This document shows, piece by piece, positions 6,965 through 16,513 of a stretch of 33,040 nucleotides of DNA. The position numbers and the translations under genes are program-made. Positions within the stretch are counted from its first letter, which is position 1. Every line of letters starts with the position of its first letter. Below the pieces are notes generated by a model. It was not told the origin of the DNA and searched no databases. It saw only the letters and a list, made by a program, of their open reading frames with translations. Source of the stretch: Lachnospiraceae bacterium (lineage in GTDB: Bacteria > Bacillota > Clostridia > Lachnospirales > Lachnospiraceae); the NCBI GenBank assembly GCA_029338875.1, contig JAQYBF010000114.1, positions 1-33,040 on the forward strand, in the 5' to 3' direction.

Positions 6965-9900
6965 ATGGATCATATCAGGGATAAAAAGATCGAGTTCAGG
7001 GATTATGTAACCGGACTGAATAACCGGTCCTTTTTCCTGAACCTTCTGGATGAATGGGCCATAGGCGCCAGAGAAGAGAAGGACAGGGAAAAGACTGCGC
7101 TTCTCTATTTCAATATCTCCGGATTTAAACTTTATAATGAAGCCTTTGGAATGAAAGAGGGGGACCGCTGCATCAGAGACGTCGCAGTGGTCCTTTCTGA
7201 AATTTTCGGAAAAGACCGGACGGCCCATCTGTCGGCGGATCATTTTGCCAGTCTCTCCACTGAGATCGACCGGCTGGAAGAAAAAATCAGCCAGGCCCAC
7301 GACCGGGTCCTGCATTTAAGAGATAGTTTTTCTCTGAATCTGACCGTCGGCATCCTGATCGTTCCGAAAAACGAGCTCCAGGAGGGAAACCTGGATATGG
7401 CCAAGATGGCCTGCGACAGGCTGCGGAATGACAGCCTTCACTACTGCGAGTATTTTACCGACGAGCTCAGGCAAAGCCTGGAGAAGAAGCACTATATCCA
7501 GGAGAATATCGATGAGGCCATATCCCATTCCTATATCAAGGTCTACTATCAGCCGGTCATCCGGACTCTGAATGGCATGGTCTGCTCCATGGAGGCTCTG
7601 ACCCGCTGGGATGATCCCAAATACGGACTGATTTCACCGGCGGAGTTTGTTCCTCTTCTTGAGGAACGGCACCTGTCCTGGAAGCTGGACAGCTTTGTTG
7701 TGGACCAGGTCACCTCTATGCTGAAGGGCAGGAAAGAGAAGGAGCTTCCCATCGTTCCGGTTTCGGTCAATTTCTCCAGAAGAGACTTTGACATTATCGA
7801 TCCCTTCCAGCTGGTCAGCGGCATGGTGAAAAAGAAGGGACTTCATCCGGAATGGATCAGTGTGGAGCTTACAGAGTCTACGGCAATGGATGCTCCGGAT
7901 AAGATCCGGGATCAGATGAGCCGCTTTCACAATGCCGGCTTTGAGGTCTGGATGGATGATTTCGGCTCCGCCTTTTCTTCTCTCAATTCCCTGAAGGACT
8001 TTGATTTCGATGAGATCAAGCTGGACCGTGGCTTCCTTCTCAATGAGAATAAGAAGTCCTATGCCATTATCCAGGCGGTTATCCAGATGGCAAAGCAGCT
8101 GGGCGTTCATACTCTGGCGGAGGGCGTTGAGACCCGGGAACAGATGGATATGCTTCGGAATATGGGCTGTGAAAAGATTCAGGGTTATTACTATTCGAGA
8201 CCCCTGCCTCTGGACCAGCTCTTAAGCAAGCTGGAGAACAACCATCTGGTCTTCGAGACCCAGGCCCAGAAGGATTTCTATGATGAGGTCGGACAGACTG
8301 ACCTTTCGGCCCGGGAACCCAGAGCCATGGTCTATTTTGACGGGGAAGAGATTCAGATCCTCTATGAGAACAGGGCCTTTTGGAATCTCATGGTGGAAAA
8401 CGGCCTGGAAGGCCAGAATGGACTGGAGGATGCAGTCAATGCCGGACAGAGCTTCGGCTCCGAGAAACTTCTGAAGCTGATCCGGTCCGCAGTGAAAAGC
8501 AATGCGATCGAGACGGCCTATCTTTTCTATCATGGCCATTACTTAAGAATCCGGATGAAGAAGCTGGCCGACAGTGTCTCGGGCTCCATGCTTCTGACTG
8601 AATGCACCGATGCGACCAGAGAGGAAAGGGGCAATATCGTCCGCTTTGATCCCATGCTTCGAAGCCTGCTCCAGTCCTATGAGGAGATTTATCTCGTCGA
8701 TGCCGAAAAGCAGGAGATCCGGGTCCTTCAGTCCTCGGTGGACGGGGAGAATCCGGGCGATGTCTTTCTCGGGAAACGGATTCTCGAACTGATCTGGAAG
8801 CGGATCTATTTCAAGGACCAGGACCGATTCCGGGAAAACTCCGGCTATCTCTTTATCAATAATGAGATGAACCGGAGAAAGAAGGACAGCTACCATGCTC
8901 TCTACCGGATGGTTCAGAAGGACGGCTCGATCGAATGGATGGAATTTACCTGGGTCCGGGTTCCGGGAGAAACAAAGGGAACCTGCCTCTTCTGCATCAA
9001 GGCGGCTGCCATAGCGGATTCCGAAAATCCCAGGGACTTTGTCCGCCTCCTCTGGCAGGATGACTGGGGAAGCCTGTCGGAAAACGACAGGAAAATCGAT
9101 GACCGCCTGGAAGAGGAACACCTCCTCTTTACGGCCCTGATGGAGCAGTCGAGAATTCATTTCTTCTGGAAGGATCAGGACCGGAAATTCCTCGGGGCAT
9201 CCAGGTCCTTTTTAAATTTCTATGGTTTTGATTCGGAAAAGCAGATTCTCGGGAAGACTGATGAGGACATCGGCTGGCATATCGACGGAAGCCTCTTTAA
9301 GGAAGATGAAATCCGGGTCTTACGGCAGGGCTCTACGGTTTATTCCGTACCCGGTCAGAATGTCTTAAATGGAATAATAAGGAATATTCAGGCCACCAAA
9401 TTCCCTGTCTATAAGGACGGAAAGATTGTCGGTCTCATGGGCTATTTCATCGATGCCGACAAGCTTCTGCCCAGGGCCAAGGCGGCTGAGGCCGAGCTTA
9501 TGCGGGATCCCGTGACAGGCTTTCTGTCTGTTCAGGGCTTTCTGGCAGCCGTTTCCGCCTATGAGGATAATTATCAGAAGAACCGGGAAGACTACAGCCT
9601 GGGAATTCTTGTCTTCCCTTCCTATGACCGGATCTATGACTCCTTCGGCAGACTTTCGGCAGAGAATCTGATCCTTCGGATTTCGGATATCCTTCACTTG
9701 TCCTTCCAGGAGAACTGTACGGTCGCCCGGGTCCAGAAGGGGGCCTTTGCCATCTTAAGAAAGACGGCGCCCTCCCGAGCCAATTTCGATGAGCTTCTCA
9801 ATAAGAGCATTCAGGAGATCGAGCAGATTCATGAAATCGACGGTCATGCCATCCTTCCCAGGGTGGGATTCGGAAGCGCCAGCCGCGCGGAGACCTACTC

Positions 9901-10828
9901 CCAGTACCGGCTTCTGACCGTGACTATCGGCCGCATGCAGATCGATGAGACTTCGGACTGGAAGCTTACGGCGGCGGAGCTGGACTTCCGCCTGGCTGAG
10001 TATGAGAAGATCTTTGACCATGTCCATATTGTCAATGTGCAGAGCCGCAGTATCGTCGAACCTTATCATAAGGATTCCGAGGCCATGGAAGACACCTTCT
10101 GCTGGAAGCACTGGGGCATGCGTGAGCGCTGCAGGGACTGCATCGCTGCAAAGGCTATGGCCAGGGGCGGAAAAACCGTGGCCGTTCAGCACAGAGAGGA
10201 CGGAAGCTGGCTCATGCTGGCCCATCCCCTGTATTTCCAGAACCGTGAGTACTGCCTGGAGGCAGAGGTCCGGGTAGGGGATGAATTCCTGCCGGCCATC
10301 CGCCATATCAATCTGCCCTTGTTTAAGGAAGAGCGGGACTATCTTGACGACGAGACCGGTCTCAGAAACCGGAATTATTATGATGAACAGCTGATCGGAA
10401 GCCGGGCGGGCGCTCTCTGCGCCATTGAGATTCTGGATTTCAGACGGGTCCGGGATCTGATCGGCAAAGCCCAGGCCGCCCGCATATTGCGGAGGATGGG
10501 CCGGATCCTTCAGGAGAGCTTCCGGAAGGAAGACATCGTTCTCCACTATGATGACGGCGAATTTGTGGCCATTCTGGATCATGTCAGCGAGGGCACCTTG
10601 AAGGGCAGACTTCATCTGATCCGAAATGCCGCGGAAAGCATCCTAGCCATGGAAGGCCCGGTCGTCTATCAGATCCGGATTGCCATCGGCGCGGTTTACG
10701 GAGAGGGAAATGTGGAGGATCTCTTGCACCAGGCGGAGAAGAATCTCTATCAGGCCCGGAAGGAGAAGAATTTTATCTTTCTGACGGAAGAGAAGGGGAC
10801 CTCCGACCGCTCGGAGAACTCAGACTGA
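6965..10828 (+). CDS. EAL phosphodiesterase with three degenerate GGDEF domains
   Basis: The 1287-residue cytoplasmic protein has no membrane segments. Order: degenerate GGDEF (1-170, SADHF at 90-94); EAL domain (about 180-430); linker and PAS-like regions (about 540-830, including WKDQDRKFLGAS); second degenerate GGDEF (about 850-990, QKGAF at 924-928); PAS-like region with a Cys cluster (C1046, C1056, C1059); third degenerate GGDEF (about 1125-1270, DDGEF at 1196-1200). The EAL part keeps the expected catalytic residues: E210 in SMEALTRW, VNFS, ELTES, DDFG, IKLD, AEGVE and the Gln in EKIQGYYY. It should therefore hydrolyse c-di-GMP, with the GGDEF remnants sensing or binding. GGAG lies upstream. 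Confidence 0.85.
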   Translation: MDHIRDKKIEFRDYVTGLNNRSFFLNLLDEWAIGAREEKDREKTALLYFNISGFKLYNEAFGMKEGDRCIRDVAVVLSEIFGKDRTAHLSADHFASLSTEIDRLEEKISQAHDRVLHLRDSFSLNLTVGILIVPKNELQEGNLDMAKMACDRLRNDSLHYCEYFTDELRQSLEKKHYIQENIDEAISHSYIKVYYQPVIRTLNGMVCSMEALTRWDDPKYGLISPAEFVPLLEERHLSWKLDSFVVDQVTSMLKGRKEKELPIVPVSVNFSRRDFDIIDPFQLVSGMVKKKGLHPEWISVELTESTAMDAPDKIRDQMSRFHNAGFEVWMDDFGSAFSSLNSLKDFDFDEIKLDRGFLLNENKKSYAIIQAVIQMAKQLGVHTLAEGVETREQMDMLRNMGCEKIQGYYYSRPLPLDQLLSKLENNHLVFETQAQKDFYDEVGQTDLSAREPRAMVYFDGEEIQILYENRAFWNLMVENGLEGQNGLEDAVNAGQSFGSEKLLKLIRSAVKSNAIETAYLFYHGHYLRIRMKKLADSVSGSMLLTECTDATREERGNIVRFDPMLRSLLQSYEEIYLVDAEKQEIRVLQSSVDGENPGDVFLGKRILELIWKRIYFKDQDRFRENSGYLFINNEMNRRKKDSYHALYRMVQKDGSIEWMEFTWVRVPGETKGTCLFCIKAAAIADSENPRDFVRLLWQDDWGSLSENDRKIDDRLEEEHLLFTALMEQSRIHFFWKDQDRKFLGASRSFLNFYGFDSEKQILGKTDEDIGWHIDGSLFKEDEIRVLRQGSTVYSVPGQNVLNGIIRNIQATKFPVYKDGKIVGLMGYFIDADKLLPRAKAAEAELMRDPVTGFLSVQGFLAAVSAYEDNYQKNREDYSLGILVFPSYDRIYDSFGRLSAENLILRISDILHLSFQENCTVARVQKGAFAILRKTAPSRANFDELLNKSIQEIEQIHEIDGHAILPRVGFGSASRAETYSQYRLLTVTIGRMQIDETSDWKLTAAELDFRLAEYEKIFDHVHIVNVQSRSIVEPYHKDSEAMEDTFCWKHWGMRERCRDCIAAKAMARGGKTVAVQHREDGSWLMLAHPLYFQNREYCLEAEVRVGDEFLPAIRHINLPLFKEERDYLDDETGLRNRNYYDEQLIGSRAGALCAIEILDFRRVRDLIGKAQAARILRRMGRILQESFRKEDIVLHYDDGEFVAILDHVSEGTLKGRLHLIRNAAESILAMEGPVVYQIRIAIGAVYGEGNVEDLLHQAEKNLYQARKEKNFIFLTEEKGTSDRSENSD

Positions 10829-10864
10829 GATGAAATATAGAGCATAGAGGAAAGAGGGTAGTCT

Positions 10865-13800
10865 ATGGAGTATGAAAGAGAAATCAAGAATACCAAGAAG
10901 GTGGTCAGCCGGCCCAACTGTGTGGTTGGTGTCGGAGCCAGCGCCGGAGGACTTGAGGCGCTCCAGCAGTTTCTGACCTTCCTTCCGTCCAATACCGGCA
11001 TGGCCTTTGTGATCATCCAGCATCTGGCTCCGGATCACAAGAGTCTCCTCACGGAAATCCTCGGCAAATACACGACCATGCAGGTTTCGGAAATCGAGGA
11101 CGGAATGAAGCTGGAACGGAACCATGTCTATATGATTCCGCCCAGATTCGATGTCGAGCTCCAAGGGGATACCCTGCGCCTTCACGAATATAACACTCAG
11201 CTCATCAATCATCCGATCGACATCTTCTTTAAATCCCTGGCCACATCCTACGGAAACCGGTCGGTGGCCGTTATCCTTTCCGGCACCGGCTCCGACGGAA
11301 CGAACGGAATCCGCTTCATTAAGGACCAGAACGGCATGATTATCGTTCAGTCTCCGGAATCGGCCAAGTTTGACGGCATGCCGAGAAATGCCATAGCGAC
11401 CGGCTTTGCCGATCTGGTCCAGAATCCCGAATCCATAGCCAAGGAGATGGCCCATATCGCAGCCTCCATGGTGGATGCCAGCGCCAAGCTGAAGCTGTCT
11501 GACCAGGATCTGATGGCGCAGATTTTCTCCATCCTTAGAAATGTCACCAATATCAACTATACCTATTACAAGCAGACGACCATTCTCCGCCGGATCGAGC
11601 GCCGTCTGGTCATTACCCACAATCATAATCTCCAGTCCTATGTCAGCTATCTCAATAACAATCCGGATGAGGCCAAGCTTCTGGCCAAGGAGGTTCTGAT
11701 CGGGGTCACATCCTTTTTCCGGGACAGTGAATACTTTGACGTCCTGAAGGAGAATGTCATCAAGCAGATCATCAAGGATGCTCCCCAGTCCAAGCAGATC
11801 CGGGTCTGGGTCGCCGGCTGTTCCACCGGTGAGGAAGCCTATTCCATTTCCATCCTCTTTCTGGAGGCCATGGATGAGCTCAATATCCACAGAAAGGTCA
11901 AGATCTTCGCGACCGATCTGGATTCGGATGCCATTGCAACGGCCATGAAGGGAACCTACGGAGACAATATCATCGAGGATGTCTCCATCAGCCGCCTGTC
12001 CCGCTTCTTTGTCCGGAAGGGCAACAAGTATCAGGTCAGACGGAATGTCCGCCAGATGATTATCTTTGCCAAGCATAATGTCTTCCAGGATCCGCCCTTC
12101 GGGAAACTGGATCTGATCAGCTGCCGCAATGTCCTGATCTATTTCCAGACCGTCCTTCAGAAGAACCTCTTCGCCATTTTCCACCGGGCCTTGAATGATC
12201 ACGGCTATCTCTTCCTCGGAAAATCAGAGTCCGTAACAGACTACGATGATGTCTTCCGCGCGGTCTGCCCCAATGAGAAGATCTTCATCCATAATGTCTC
12301 CGGAAAGGCCCCGGCCCATGAGGAACTGGGTTACAGTCTGCAGAGCATAGAGACCAATCTGGAGCCCATCGCCCAGCAGACCGCTGAGGATGAGACCGAG
12401 GAGCAGGTGGCATCGAATGAGCTGAATACAGCCATTTTGGAAAATCTGATGCCGGCGACTGCGCTTCTGGACGGGAAAAACGAGCTGGTTAGAACCTACG
12501 GTGACTGCTCTAAATTTCTCTCGATACCGGTCGGCATGGCAACGCTTGACATTTTCATGCTGCTTCGGTCGGACCTGAAGATTGCGGTTTCCACGGCTCT
12601 CAGGGAAAGCCGGAACAAGAAGGCGCGTGTCGCCTATGACAAGGTCCCGGTCAAGCTGGATGACAAAGAGGAATACATCACGCTGGTCGCCCAGCCGGTC
12701 CTGGATCAGAACGGACGGAATACCGACTATACGGCCATTGTCTTTATCAGCGGCGGCCAGGATGTCAAAGGGGACGTCAAGGATTTCAAGATCGACACGG
12801 CGGCATCCGAGCGGATCGCCAATCTGGAGACCGAGCTTCGGGGCACCCGGGACAAGCTGAAGCAGGCCGTCTCGGAACTTGAATCCGTGAACGCCGAGCT
12901 CCAGGCGGCAAATGAAGAGCTTCTGACTTCTAATGAGGAGCTTCAGTCCTCCAACGAGGAGCTGCAGTCGGTGAATGAAGAGCTCTACACGGTTAACAGT
13001 GAATATCAGGCCAAGGTCAAGGAACTCGGAGACCTGAATGACGATATGGCAAACTTCCTGTCCACCACCCTGATCGGAATCATCATGGTGGATAAGAACC
13101 TGAATATCCGGAAATTCACCGAATATATCGCATCGGAATTCAATATCGGAGAGCAGGATGTCGGCAGATCCTTAAAATATCTGACCTTCAGCTTTGCGAC
13201 GATCGACCTTCTGAATCAGTGCCGCCAGGTCCTGGAGACCGAGGAAACCCTGGAGGAGCACTGCGCATCCACCTCGGGAAAGACCTATCTGATTCGGATC
13301 GCTCCCTACAGGAGCCATATCATGGATCCGGATACTGGAAAGAATACGGACGGTCAGGTCCAGGGCCTGGTTCTGACCTTCGTGGATACGACCAAGCAGA
13401 TCGACGACCAGGAACAGGTCGAGGAACTGTCCCGGGCCTTACGGAAGGCTGTCGAAGAGGGCAAGGAGAAGGAGAGCTTCCTGTCTCATATGTCGCATGA
13501 CATGCGGACGCCTCTGACGGCCATTCTCGGCCTGACCCAGCTGGATCTCCAGAAGTCCGGCCTGCCGGAGGATGTGAGAGAGGATCTGGGCAAGGTCGAG
13601 GCTTCAAGCAAGTACCTCCTGGGACTGATCGAAGAGATTCTTGAAACCAGTCAGATCAATGCCGGAAAGATCGTCTCGGTCTCCTCCGCCATTCATGAGA
13701 AGACGATTGTCGACAATATCGATAAAATGATGTCCGTTCAGATGAAGCAGATGAACCGGGACTTCCAGATCAGTGTCAAGGGCAGTGTCAACCGGGTCAT

Positions 13801-14623
13801 CATGGCGGACAGCAAGCACCTGGAACGGATCCTTGTGAATCTCCTGCAGAACAGCTTGAAGTATACCAAGCGGGGCGGCCATATCCGCCTGGACATCAAT
13901 GTCCGCTATGCCGGAAATACAGCCCGCTATACCATTACGGTCCGGGATGACGGATCAGGCATCAGTAAGGACTTTCAGAAGCGGATGTATCTTCCCTTTG
14001 AACAGGAGGGGAAGGCTCCGGAGGGAGGAGAGACCGGAAACGGCCTCGGCCTCTATATCGTAAAGACTTTGACCGGAATTATGGACGGAGACATCTCCTG
14101 CATCAGTGAAGAAGGCCACGGAACGGAATTTATCCTCCACTTTACCTTCCCTCTGGCGACAGATGAGCAGGTCCGCCTGGCCTCCTACCATTCGGAGACC
14201 TATGAGGAGCAGATCCTCTACGGAAAGAATGTACTTCTGGTCGAAGACAACCGGATCAATGCCGAGGTCATTATGAAGATCTTAAAGACCAAGGGCATTC
14301 ATTATGAACTTGCCACTGACGGCAGGGAAGCCCTGGAGCTTTTCAAGACCCAGGGACCCTATCATTTCCAGGCCATTCTCATGGACCTCATGATGCCGGT
14401 CATGGACGGAAAACAGTGTGCCCAGGCGATCCGGAAGCTGGATCAGGAGGATGCGAAAAAGATTCCCATTCTGGCTCTGACGGCCGATGCCTCCCAGGGC
14501 ACCGAGGAAGCCTGCCTGAGGGCAGGCATGGACGGCTATATCGAGAAGCCGATCGAACCCGAGCATCTCTTCTATAAGCTGGCGGAAGCCTTTGAAAGAA
14601 AGGATACTGTGGATGGACAATAA
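10865..14623 (+). CDS. CheB-CheR-PAS-histidine kinase-receiver fusion
   Basis: The 1252-residue multidomain sensor opens with a CheB methylesterase domain lacking its own receiver (about 18-200; catalytic motifs GASAGG, QHLAP and SGTGSDGT). A CheR methyltransferase domain follows (about 205-480; AdoMet motif AGCSTGEEAYS and RNVLIYF). Next come a PAS-like region, a heptad-rich coiled coil around residues 645-725 with repeated NEEL units, and a second PAS (about 730-850). A HisKA helix carries His878 in SHMSHDMRTPL. The ATPase has NSLKYT, DDGSGI and GNGLGL. A receiver ends the protein, with Asp1174 in ILMDLMMP. All catalytic residues look intact, so it is a full hybrid kinase. RBS AAAGAGGG. The next gene overlaps its stop by 11 bases. 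Confidence 0.9.
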   Translation: MEYEREIKNTKKVVSRPNCVVGVGASAGGLEALQQFLTFLPSNTGMAFVIIQHLAPDHKSLLTEILGKYTTMQVSEIEDGMKLERNHVYMIPPRFDVELQGDTLRLHEYNTQLINHPIDIFFKSLATSYGNRSVAVILSGTGSDGTNGIRFIKDQNGMIIVQSPESAKFDGMPRNAIATGFADLVQNPESIAKEMAHIAASMVDASAKLKLSDQDLMAQIFSILRNVTNINYTYYKQTTILRRIERRLVITHNHNLQSYVSYLNNNPDEAKLLAKEVLIGVTSFFRDSEYFDVLKENVIKQIIKDAPQSKQIRVWVAGCSTGEEAYSISILFLEAMDELNIHRKVKIFATDLDSDAIATAMKGTYGDNIIEDVSISRLSRFFVRKGNKYQVRRNVRQMIIFAKHNVFQDPPFGKLDLISCRNVLIYFQTVLQKNLFAIFHRALNDHGYLFLGKSESVTDYDDVFRAVCPNEKIFIHNVSGKAPAHEELGYSLQSIETNLEPIAQQTAEDETEEQVASNELNTAILENLMPATALLDGKNELVRTYGDCSKFLSIPVGMATLDIFMLLRSDLKIAVSTALRESRNKKARVAYDKVPVKLDDKEEYITLVAQPVLDQNGRNTDYTAIVFISGGQDVKGDVKDFKIDTAASERIANLETELRGTRDKLKQAVSELESVNAELQAANEELLTSNEELQSSNEELQSVNEELYTVNSEYQAKVKELGDLNDDMANFLSTTLIGIIMVDKNLNIRKFTEYIASEFNIGEQDVGRSLKYLTFSFATIDLLNQCRQVLETEETLEEHCASTSGKTYLIRIAPYRSHIMDPDTGKNTDGQVQGLVLTFVDTTKQIDDQEQVEELSRALRKAVEEGKEKESFLSHMSHDMRTPLTAILGLTQLDLQKSGLPEDVREDLGKVEASSKYLLGLIEEILETSQINAGKIVSVSSAIHEKTIVDNIDKMMSVQMKQMNRDFQISVKGSVNRVIMADSKHLERILVNLLQNSLKYTKRGGHIRLDINVRYAGNTARYTITVRDDGSGISKDFQKRMYLPFEQEGKAPEGGETGNGLGLYIVKTLTGIMDGDISCISEEGHGTEFILHFTFPLATDEQVRLASYHSETYEEQILYGKNVLLVEDNRINAEVIMKILKTKGIHYELATDGREALELFKTQGPYHFQAILMDLMMPVMDGKQCAQAIRKLDQEDAKKIPILALTADASQGTEEACLRAGMDGYIEKPIEPEHLFYKLAEAFERKDTVDGQ

Positions 14624-16367
14624 TCTGAGAAGTGTCTGTGACTATCTGGACCAGTGGGGAGCGGATACCGGCGCAGGGCTTCGAAGAGTACTGGATGACA
14701 AGAAATTCTATTATAAACTGCTCCTGGAGTTCAGCCAGGATGATGCTCTTCGAAAGCTGGAAAATGCGATTGACAGCAGTGAATGGAAGACGGCCTTTGC
14801 CATCGCCCATGACATGAAGGGCGCGGCCCTAAGCCTGGGCCTTCTGCCTCTGAGCCGGGCCATCAGTAATGTGGTCGAGGATCTGAGGAGCGAGGTCCGG
14901 CCCACTCTTACGGATGATCTGGGAAAATTTCAGACCGAGTGGCAGCGCTACCAGAAGATCATTCAGTCCTGGACCGCCATGCCGACGGCAGAGGGAGAGG
15001 GAAATGATATGATCACCCCGCAGAAACTGGTGATTCCGGACTTCTGCCATGACCTTCCGGTCATCTATGTCATCTATAGGATCGTTTTAAAACCGGACTC
15101 GAGCGTGCCGGAGGATCTCTGCTATCTTGAAATGTCTGATGCCTACTGCCGGCTGATCGGACGGGAACGGAAAATGCTTGTCGGACGGACCCGGTCGGAG
15201 ATCTTCGGCTCTCTGGATTCCTCCTGGATCGAATATGCCTCCCGGGCTTCGGTCTATCGGAGAAAGTCGAGCAGCCACTACTTCGACCGTCTGACCGACC
15301 GCTGGTACAATCTGACGGTTTCTCCGATTGGAATCCCCGGCTGCTCGGTTTTCTCCTTCCAGCCTGTGGAGGATACCCAGTCCGACCGCCAGGCCCTCCT
15401 TCGGAACCAGAACACGGACAAGCTGATCATACAGATCTGCAGGACACTGGATATGGACCGGGATTATTCCAGAGCCATGAACCGGGTGCTTGAGGAATTA
15501 AGCCAGGTCATCCATCCCGACAGGATCTACATTGTGGAGAAGAAGGGCCCTCTGATCCGAAATACCTTCGAATGGTGTGCGCCCGGCGTTGATCCTCTTC
15601 TTAAGAAGCTTGGAAATATGGTCAATCCTGAGGTCAGCCGGGGCTGGGGCATTGAGAACGGATCCCCGCATCTAAGCATGGTCGAGGACATCGAGGAGCT
15701 CCGCGACCGCTTCCCGGTCAACTATCAGATCCTGAAGAAGGAAGGAATCCGAAACATGGTCAGTGTTCCCTTCTATTCGGGCGGAGAAATGGTCGGTCTC
15801 ATGGGCATCCATAACTTCACGCCCAGCGAGACCGTGGATATCCAGAAGGTCCTCCAGAATGTCGCCTTCTTTATTTCCGTCAAGGTCTCCAATCACCTTC
15901 TTCACGAACGCCTGGAGGATCTGAAAAAGCATGACGAGACAACCGGAGCTCAGAACCGGGAGGCCATGCTTCTTCGCATTCAGAACATTCAGAACGGAGA
16001 CCAGGCGGTCGGCATTGTCTACTGCAATCTGAATTTCATGAAGGAGATCAATGACCGGGAGGGCTTTACCGGAGGGGACGGCGTCCTGAAGGATGCCGCA
16101 GGGATTCTGTCGGACACTTTCGGAAAGCAGAATGTATACCGGATCGGGGGCGATGAATTTCTGGCTCTGGTTACGGACAAAAGCGAAGATGGCTTCCGCG
16201 ATATGGTTTCCTCCTTCCGGGAACTGCAGACCGATCCGGGCACCCCGTCCATGGCTGTCGGAACCCTGTGGGTCAGCCACGGGACCGATGTAAAGCAGGG
16301 CATCCGTCAGGCCGACCGGGCCATGCAGGAGGAGAAGAAGATCTATCACAGGAGTCACAGGGAGTGA
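14613..16367 (+). CDS. Hpt-PAS-GAF-GGDEF diguanylate cyclase
   Basis: About 584 residues. An Hpt domain (1-115) carries the phospho-accepting His66 in AHDMKGAALSLG. A PAS-like domain follows (about 140-250), then a GAF domain (about 270-415, with NMVSVPFYSGGEMVGLMGIHN), then GGDEF (about 425-580) with an intact YRIGGDEF at 512-516. A c-di-GMP-binding inhibitory RxxD site five residues upstream is absent (GKQN instead), so product inhibition through that site is not expected. The track start is TTG 14592; I prefer ATG 14613 with AAAGGA eight bases before it. It overlaps the hybrid kinase by 11 bases, so the two products are probably made in fixed ratio and pass phosphate to each other. Confidence 0.85.
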   Translation: MDNNLRSVCDYLDQWGADTGAGLRRVLDDKKFYYKLLLEFSQDDALRKLENAIDSSEWKTAFAIAHDMKGAALSLGLLPLSRAISNVVEDLRSEVRPTLTDDLGKFQTEWQRYQKIIQSWTAMPTAEGEGNDMITPQKLVIPDFCHDLPVIYVIYRIVLKPDSSVPEDLCYLEMSDAYCRLIGRERKMLVGRTRSEIFGSLDSSWIEYASRASVYRRKSSSHYFDRLTDRWYNLTVSPIGIPGCSVFSFQPVEDTQSDRQALLRNQNTDKLIIQICRTLDMDRDYSRAMNRVLEELSQVIHPDRIYIVEKKGPLIRNTFEWCAPGVDPLLKKLGNMVNPEVSRGWGIENGSPHLSMVEDIEELRDRFPVNYQILKKEGIRNMVSVPFYSGGEMVGLMGIHNFTPSETVDIQKVLQNVAFFISVKVSNHLLHERLEDLKKHDETTGAQNREAMLLRIQNIQNGDQAVGIVYCNLNFMKEINDREGFTGGDGVLKDAAGILSDTFGKQNVYRIGGDEFLALVTDKSEDGFRDMVSSFRELQTDPGTPSMAVGTLWVSHGTDVKQGIRQADRAMQEEKKIYHRSHRE

Positions 16368-16369
16368 AT

Positions 16370-16394
16370 CGGTCGGATCGACCGTGCAGTTTCT
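16370..16394 (+). terminator. Likely terminator of the signalling operon
   Basis: CGGTCG-GAT-CGACCG forms a short 6-bp hairpin directly after the diguanylate cyclase stop codon and is followed by TGCAGTTTCTTTTATT. The tail is interrupted, so the terminator may be leaky. Confidence 0.55.
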
Positions 16395-16499
16395 TTTATT
16401 CATGGAATTCCAAAAGCATTTCCTCAGGGCACTTACCGAGTGAATCTGCATAAACAGGCGTTTTTGCAAGAATGGGCCGCATAATTGCCGGCGGGTCTG

Positions 16500-16508
16500 T
16501 GCTATGAT
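16500..16508 (+). promoter_or_regulatory. Extended -10 promoter candidate of galT
   Basis: TGC-TATGAT is an extended -10 element, 140 bases before galT. The best -35 position (CATAAT at 17 bases) is poor, as allowed for extended -10 promoters. An 8-base inverted repeat, AACAGGCG (16453-16460) / CGCCTGTT (16529-16536), flanks it and could hold a regulator. Confidence 0.4.
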
Positions 16509-16513
16509 AGTAG

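Noticed and set aside
10820-12202. 460-residue minus-strand ORF across CheB-CheR
   Set aside because: Antisense of strongly conserved CheB and CheR motifs; the Asp/Ile/Gly-rich composition is typical of codon-bias shadows.
14592-14612. TTG start of the Hpt-GGDEF protein at 14592
   Set aside because: ATG 14613 has a proper AAAGGA at good spacing; the upstream 7 codons overlap the kinase gene and are not needed.
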